Origin: Rhodoferax sp. | GTDB lineage: Bacteria > Pseudomonadota > Gammaproteobacteria > Burkholderiales > Burkholderiaceae_C | Direction of reading: 5' to 3' | Length of the DNA stretch: 10,252 bases | Assembly (NCBI GenBank): GCA_028292305.1 | Contig: JAQGMQ010000421.1 | Location: forward strand, 1 to 10,252 | Part shown: positions 6,074 to 10,252 of the stretch, one piece after another | Numbering within the stretch: position 1 is the stretch's first letter | Layout: each line of letters starts with the position of its first letter | Position numbers and translations under genes: made by a program | Notes under the pieces: model-generated | Told to the model about the DNA's origin: nothing | Databases searched by the model: none | What the model saw: the letters and a program-made list of their open reading frames with translations, nothing else

Positions 6074-7684
6074 TTGCAAGCCAACGCGCAACCCGCGGCA
6101 CCACCGCGTCAAGCTTCCCCGCTCGGCACCCGCAAGGGGGGCACCGGCGAACCCGTGCTGCGGCTCACCGGCATCTCCAAACGTTTTGGCAGCCTGTTAG
6201 CGAACGACGGCATCTCGCTCACGCTGCAGGCCGGCGAAGTGCTGGCCCTGCTGGGCGAAAACGGCGCCGGCAAGTCGACGCTGATGTCGATCCTGTTCGG
6301 CCACTACGTCGCTGATGCTGGCGACATCGAAGTCTTTGGCCAAGCCCTGCCGCCGGGCCAGCCCAAAGCCGCGCTGGCCGCGGGCATCGGCATGGTGCAC
6401 CAGCATTTCGCATTGGCCGACAACATGAGCGTGCTGGACAACGTGATGCTCGGCACCGAGCCGTGGTGGCAGCCTGTATCGCGCCGGGCCGCCGCACGGC
6501 AGAAGCTGCTGGGCGTGGCCACACGTTTCGGCCTGCCGGTGGCGCCGGATGCGCTGGTGGCCGGCCTGTCGGTCGGCGAACGCCAGCGCGTCGAGATCCT
6601 GAAGGCGCTGTACCGCGGTGCGCGCATCCTCATCCTCGACGAACCCACGGCCGTGCTCACGCCGCAGGAAAGCGAGGCGCTGTTCGACACGTTGGCCCAG
6701 ATGGTGGCGCAGGGTTTGTCGATCATCTTCATCAGCCACAAACTCGGCGAAGTGCTGCGCGTGGCGCACCGTGTAGCCGTGTTGCGCCACGGCAAGCTGG
6801 TGGCCGAAGCGGTGAACGATCAAGCCGGCGCCATCACCCAGAGCCAGTTGGCGCAGTGGATGGTCGGCCATGCGATCGAGGCGCCCGCGCGCCGGCCGGC
6901 ACAGACCGTGGGCGCACCGGTGTGTGTGCTCGAACGCGCCAGCACCGCCGCGGGTGCGCAGGACCGATTGAACGGCGTCTCGCTGCAGTTGCATGCGGGC
7001 GAGATCGTGGCCATTGCCGGCGTCTCGGGCAATGGCCAGGTGGCACTGGCCGAGGTGTTGTGCGGCACGCGGGCCTTGAGCGCAGGCACCGGGACGTTCC
7101 TCGGCGCGCCACTGCTGCCGCGCCCTGCCCTGCTGGTGCGGCAAGGCCTCGCGCGCATCCCTGAAGACCGGCACGGCGTCGGCGTGGTCGGCGATCTGCC
7201 GGTGTGGGAAAACGCGGTTTCCGAGCGCCTGCGCGGGCCTCATTTTTCACGCGGTGGCGTGGTGAAGCACCGCGCGGCAATGGCGCATGCGGCCCGCATC
7301 GAACAACAGTTCGACGTGCGCGGCGGTGGCCTCGCATCGAAAGCCAGCGCGCTGTCGGGCGGCAACATGCAGAAGCTGATCCTCGGCCGTGCACTGCTGT
7401 CGCCTGACGCCACGCCGCCCCGGCTCATCGTGGCCCACCAACCGACCTGGGGCCTGGACATCGGCGCCGTGACCTATGTGCAGCAACAGCTGATTGCCGC
7501 ACGGGACGCGGGTGCGGCCGTGCTGCTGATCTCGGACGACCTCGACGAAGTGCTGGCCCTGGGCGACCGCGTGGCGGTGATGCACGGCGGGCACCTGGGC
7601 GATGCCCGGCCGGCGCTGGACTGGAGCCGCGAGGCGATCGGCCTGGCCATGGCCGGGGTCAACCCGAACGAGATGGCGGCATGA
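6074..7684 (+). CDS. ABC transporter ATP-binding protein, double nucleotide-binding domain (nucleoside/BMP-type importer)
   Basis: This protein powers the importer and carries two fused ATPase domains, as in RbsA/YufO-type transporters. Numbering is from a TTG start at 6074 (536 residues). Domain 1 is complete: Walker A GENGAGKST (61-69), Q-loop Gln110, signature LSVGE (165-169), Walker B ILILDE (185-190) and switch His222. Domain 2 has a degenerate Walker A, GVSGNGQ (316-322), a good signature LSGGN (427-431), and a Walker B ending in Gln (LIVAHQ, 451-456). This asymmetry is usual in the family. The start is uncertain because no ATG lies in frame before domain 1. TTG 6074 follows AAGGAAAG (6058-6065). 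GTG 6155 would begin right at the domain, and TTG 5891 would add ~60 atypical residues. The stop overlaps the next start as ATGA. Partners are the two permeases downstream and the binding protein at 2656. Confidence 0.95.
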   Translation: MQANAQPAAPPRQASPLGTRKGGTGEPVLRLTGISKRFGSLLANDGISLTLQAGEVLALLGENGAGKSTLMSILFGHYVADAGDIEVFGQALPPGQPKAALAAGIGMVHQHFALADNMSVLDNVMLGTEPWWQPVSRRAAARQKLLGVATRFGLPVAPDALVAGLSVGERQRVEILKALYRGARILILDEPTAVLTPQESEALFDTLAQMVAQGLSIIFISHKLGEVLRVAHRVAVLRHGKLVAEAVNDQAGAITQSQLAQWMVGHAIEAPARRPAQTVGAPVCVLERASTAAGAQDRLNGVSLQLHAGEIVAIAGVSGNGQVALAEVLCGTRALSAGTGTFLGAPLLPRPALLVRQGLARIPEDRHGVGVVGDLPVWENAVSERLRGPHFSRGGVVKHRAAMAHAARIEQQFDVRGGGLASKASALSGGNMQKLILGRALLSPDATPPRLIVAHQPTWGLDIGAVTYVQQQLIAARDAGAAVLLISDDLDEVLALGDRVAVMHGGHLGDARPALDWSREAIGLAMAGVNPNEMAA

Positions 7685-8742
7685 GACTCGAGAAACGCAA
7701 CCAGTCGTCCACCCTCGCGCTGCTGATGGCGCCCGTCGGTGCCGCGGCCTTCACGCTGCTGGTCAGCGGCCTGTTGGTGCTGTGGGCCGGCGCGCCCGTG
7801 GCGCAGACCTACGGCCTGCTGTTCAAGGGCGGCTTCGGCTCGGTGTTCGCGCTCAGCGAAACATTCACGCGCGCTATCCCGCTGATCCTCACCGGGCTGG
7901 CCGCCACCGTGGCCTTCAAGGCACGGCTGTTCAACATCGGTGCCGAAGGCCAGTTGTACGCAGGCGCGCTGGCGGCCATCGCCGTGGGTGGCATGCACGG
8001 TGGCACGGGCCTGGAATGGTCGCCCTGGCTGCTGTTCCCGCTGATGCTGGCGGCGGCGGCGCTGGCCGGCGCGGCATTGCTGCTCGGGCCGGCCCTGATG
8101 AAGGCGCGCCTGGGCGTGGACGAAGTCGTGACCACGCTGCTGCTGAACTTCATCATGCTGCTGTTCGTGTCGATGATGCTGGACGGCCCGATGAAGGACC
8201 CGACCGCCATGGGCTGGCCGCAAAGCGTGGCGCTGCAGGGCGATCTGGAGCTGGGGAAACTCGTCGCGCAGACGCGCCTGCACACCGGGTTGTTGATCGC
8301 GGCCGTGCTGGCGGTGCTGGTCTGGGCGTTGATGAAGTTCACCGTGTTGGGCTTCGACATCCGCGCGGTCGGCGCCAATGCACGGGCCGCCGCTTTTGCC
8401 GGTGTGCCGGTGACGCGCACGGTGGTGCTGGTGGCCCTGCTGTCGGGCGCGCTCGCGGGCCTGGCCGGCGCCATCGAGGTGGCCGGCCGCACCAGCTACG
8501 TCACGCTCGACATGTCGCCGGGCTATGGCTATACCGGCATCGTGATTGCCATGCTGGCCGGGCTGCACCCGATCGGCGTGCTGGCGGCCAGCCTGTTCGT
8601 GGCCGGCGTGCTGGTGGGCGCCGACAGCATGAGCCGCGCCATCAACGTGCCCACCTACATCGCCGATGTGATCGTGGCCGCCTCGCTGTTGTCGGTGCTC
8701 GTGGCCACCATGCTGACGCAATACCGGCTGCGGATGAAATGA
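7681..8742 (+). CDS. ABC transporter permease (BPD_transp_2, first subunit)
   Basis: This 353-residue integral inner-membrane protein belongs to the branched-chain amino acid/ribose/nucleoside permease superfamily (PF02653). It is one half of the translocation channel. Hydrophobic helices run from residue ~12 to the end (for example LLMAPVGAAAFTLLVSGLLVL). The segments LFNIGAEGQLYAGALAA (~83-99) and LGVDEVVTTLLLNFIML (~144-160) are typical of the BMP-associated permease. The closing helices contain GYGYTGIVIAMLAGLHPIGV. The start overlaps the ATPase stop by ATGA, which implies translational coupling. It pairs with the second permease 13 bases downstream. The substrate cannot be read from the sequence, but codA and upp nearby argue for pyrimidines. 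Confidence 0.95.
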   Translation: MRLEKRNQSSTLALLMAPVGAAAFTLLVSGLLVLWAGAPVAQTYGLLFKGGFGSVFALSETFTRAIPLILTGLAATVAFKARLFNIGAEGQLYAGALAAIAVGGMHGGTGLEWSPWLLFPLMLAAAALAGAALLLGPALMKARLGVDEVVTTLLLNFIMLLFVSMMLDGPMKDPTAMGWPQSVALQGDLELGKLVAQTRLHTGLLIAAVLAVLVWALMKFTVLGFDIRAVGANARAAAFAGVPVTRTVVLVALLSGALAGLAGAIEVAGRTSYVTLDMSPGYGYTGIVIAMLAGLHPIGVLAASLFVAGVLVGADSMSRAINVPTYIADVIVAASLLSVLVATMLTQYRLRMK

Positions 8743-8755
8743 AGGCCAGCTTCAC

Positions 8756-9682
8756 ATGACCGATCTGCTCGACATCCTGGCCAACCCGGCCTTCTGGATC
8801 GCCACGCTGCGCACCGGCACGCCCCTCATCCTCGGCACGCTCGGCGTGCTGATGTGCGAACGGGCGGGGGTGCTGAACCTGGGCATCGAAGGCATCATGG
8901 TGGCCGGTGCCTTCACCGGCTGGCTGGCCGTGTACCTTGGCGCGCCGCTGTGGGGTGGCGTGGCCGTGGCCGCGCTCACCGGTGCGGCGTTCGGGCTGCT
9001 GCATGCGTTGCTGACCGTGGGCCTGGCGCTGTCGCAACACGTCTCGGGCCTCGGCATCACCATGCTAGCCACGGCCCTCAGCTACTTCGGCTATCGGGTA
9101 AGCTTTCCCAAGGTGAACACGCCGCCGACCATCACGCCGTTTGCCGAGATGGCCTGGCTGCCCGTGCCCATCCTGCAGCACCAGACCCCGCTGACGTTGC
9201 TGGCCCTGTTGCTGGTGCCGGCCATCGCCTATTTGCTGTACCGCACGCCGGCCGGCCTGTCGCTGCGCATGGTCGGCGAGAACCCGCGCGCCGCCGAGGG
9301 CCAGGGCGTTTCTGTCGCGGCCACGCGCACGGCGGCCATCGTGGCCGGGTCGGCATTGATGGGCGTGGCCGGTGCGTTCCTGACGCTGTCGGCGTTCAAC
9401 GCCTTCTTCTTCAACATGGTCAACGGCCGTGGCTGGATCTGCGTGGCGCTGGTGGTTTTTGCCTCGTGGCGGCCGGGCAAGGCGCTGCTGGGCGCGTTGC
9501 TGTTCGCATTTTTCGACGCGCTGCAGTTGCGCTTGCAGCAGACCAGCGGCGAGGCGGCCGTGCCGTACCAGCTCTACCTGATGTTGCCGTATGGGCTGTC
9601 GATCCTGGCGTTGATCCTCGTCGCCCGCAAGGCCAGCTATCCTCAGGCGCTGATGAAACCGTACCGCAAGGGAGAACGTTGA
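8756..9682 (+). CDS. ABC transporter permease (BPD_transp_2, second subunit)
   Basis: This 308-residue inner-membrane protein is the second, shorter permease of the same importer. Family segments include RAGVLNLGIEGIMVAGAFTG (~35-54), LSQHVSGLGITMLATALSYFGY (~92-113), and LRMVGENPRAAEGQGVSVAATR, the cytoplasmic loop that commonly contacts the ATPase in this superfamily. It ends with a basic tail, KPYRKGER. GAAGG at 8741-8745, overlapping the previous stop, is a plausible ribosome binding site ten bases before the ATG. The codA start follows two bases after its stop, so both belong to one operon. Length and order (long permease, then short permease) match the YufP/YufQ type of nucleoside transporter. 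Confidence 0.95.
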   Translation: MTDLLDILANPAFWIATLRTGTPLILGTLGVLMCERAGVLNLGIEGIMVAGAFTGWLAVYLGAPLWGGVAVAALTGAAFGLLHALLTVGLALSQHVSGLGITMLATALSYFGYRVSFPKVNTPPTITPFAEMAWLPVPILQHQTPLTLLALLLVPAIAYLLYRTPAGLSLRMVGENPRAAEGQGVSVAATRTAAIVAGSALMGVAGAFLTLSAFNAFFFNMVNGRGWICVALVVFASWRPGKALLGALLFAFFDALQLRLQQTSGEAAVPYQLYLMLPYGLSILALILVARKASYPQALMKPYRKGER

Positions 9683-9684
9683 AC

Positions 9685-10252
9685 ATGCTCGATCTACTCG
9701 TCAAGAACGCCACCCTGCCCGACGGCCGCACCGGCATGTCCATTGCCGTGCAGGACGGCCGCATCACCGAAGTCACCGCGGGACTGGTAGCGCCATCCTC
9801 AGAGACCGTCGACGCGTTTGGCCTGCTCGTCACGACGACCTTCGTCGACCCGCACTTCCACATGGACGCCACGCTGAGCTACGGCCTGCCGCGCGCGAAC
9901 CAGAGCGGCACGCTGCTCGAAGGCATCGCGCTGTGGGGCGAACTCAAGCCGCTGCTCAAGGCCGAGGCGCTGATCGAACGCGCGCTGGCCTACTGCGACT
10001 GGGCCGTGGCCAAGGGCCTCTTGTCGATCCGCACCCATGTCGACACCAGCGACCCCAGCATGCTGGCGGTGGACGCGCTGCTCGAAGTGAAACGCCAGGT
10101 CGCGCCCTACATCGACCTGCAACTGGTCGCCTTTCCGCAGGACGGCGTGCTGCGTTCACCGGGCGGGCTGGAGAACCTGAAGCAGGCCCTGGACAGAGGC
10201 GTGGACGTGGTCGGCGGCATACCGCATTTCGAACGCACGATGGCCGACGGCG
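9685..10252 (+). CDS. codA: Cytosine deaminase (3' truncated by window)
   Basis: The open frame runs to the window end and gives the first 189 residues of an amidohydrolase (E. coli CodA has ~427). The enzyme converts cytosine to uracil and ammonia. The metal-binding His57-x-His59 lies in DPHFHMD. NQSGTLLEGI, RTHVDTSD, LEVKRQVAPYIDLQLVAFPQ and DVVGGIPHFE each match E. coli CodA closely, and the last Gln of the AFPQ block corresponds to substrate-binding Q156. The later metal and catalytic residues lie outside the window. AAGGGAG at 9668-9674 lies ten bases before ATG 9685, within the end of the permease gene, and the intergenic gap is two bases. Its product uracil is the substrate of Upp at 1876-2508, which links the two outer blocks. 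A related amidohydrolase with another substrate is possible but less likely given the specific matches. Confidence 0.92.
   Translation, partial: MLDLLVKNATLPDGRTGMSIAVQDGRITEVTAGLVAPSSETVDAFGLLVTTTFVDPHFHMDATLSYGLPRANQSGTLLEGIALWGELKPLLKAEALIERALAYCDWAVAKGLLSIRTHVDTSDPSMLAVDALLEVKRQVAPYIDLQLVAFPQDGVLRSPGGLENLKQALDRGVDVVGGIPHFERTMADG

Noticed and set aside
6965..7684. Second ATPase domain lacking Walker A Lys and Walker B Glu, considered as a decayed gene
   Set aside because: The asymmetric pattern (GVSGNGQ and a Walker B ending in Gln) is normal for double-domain BMP/nucleoside importer ATPases, and the frame is intact.
7474..8721. Long open frame on the - strand opposite the ATPase end and first permease
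   Set aside because: Its translation is dominated by His, Gln, Arg and Gly with no recognisable domain, as expected for the reverse frame of a GC-rich gene. The + strand proteins here are clear family members.

Overview
The window is GC-rich with tightly packed genes. The protein sequences and gene order suggest a betaproteobacterium of the Burkholderiales, probably Comamonadaceae. That placement is inferred from composition and family resemblance; no rRNA or other marker gene is present. Ten protein genes fill almost the whole window, and the first and last run off its ends. I see no tRNA, rRNA, CRISPR array, insertion sequence or phage gene.

Positions 3-3675 (+ strand) hold a pyrimidine block: the end of a GTP-cyclohydrolase-II-like protein of the URC1 type, a URC4/urg3 (DUF1688) protein, uracil phosphoribosyltransferase (upp), and a lipid-anchor-free periplasmic binding protein of the BMP (Med/nucleoside) family. 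URC1, URC4 and a uracil phosphoribosyltransferase are the core of the uracil-degradation route first described in the yeast Lachancea kluyveri. In that route uracil is first converted to UMP and then broken down through ribosylurea.

Positions 3688-5806 (- strand) hold a three-gene signalling cassette: a stand-alone CheY-like receiver, a CheC-type phosphatase joined to it by an ATGA overlap, and a PAS-GGDEF diguanylate cyclase. The cassette sits between the transporter's binding-protein gene and its ATPase and permease genes. It runs convergent with the first and divergent from the second.

Positions ~6074-10252 (+ strand) hold the rest of the transporter and a salvage enzyme: a double-domain ABC ATPase, two BPD_transp_2 permeases and a cytosine deaminase (codA, cut by the window end). 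They form a compact operon: ATPase and first permease overlap by ATGA, and the other gaps are 13 and 2 bases.

Read together, the flanking genes make one pathway: import of a pyrimidine (binding protein, ATPase, permeases), cytosine to uracil plus ammonia (CodA), uracil plus PRPP to UMP (Upp), then ring breakdown by the URC1/URC4 pair. This suggests pyrimidine bases used as a nitrogen source. The divergent intergenic region at 5807-6073 carries an 11-bp direct repeat with a 20-bp period, with a 10-bp palindrome between the copies. It is the best regulatory candidate in the window.
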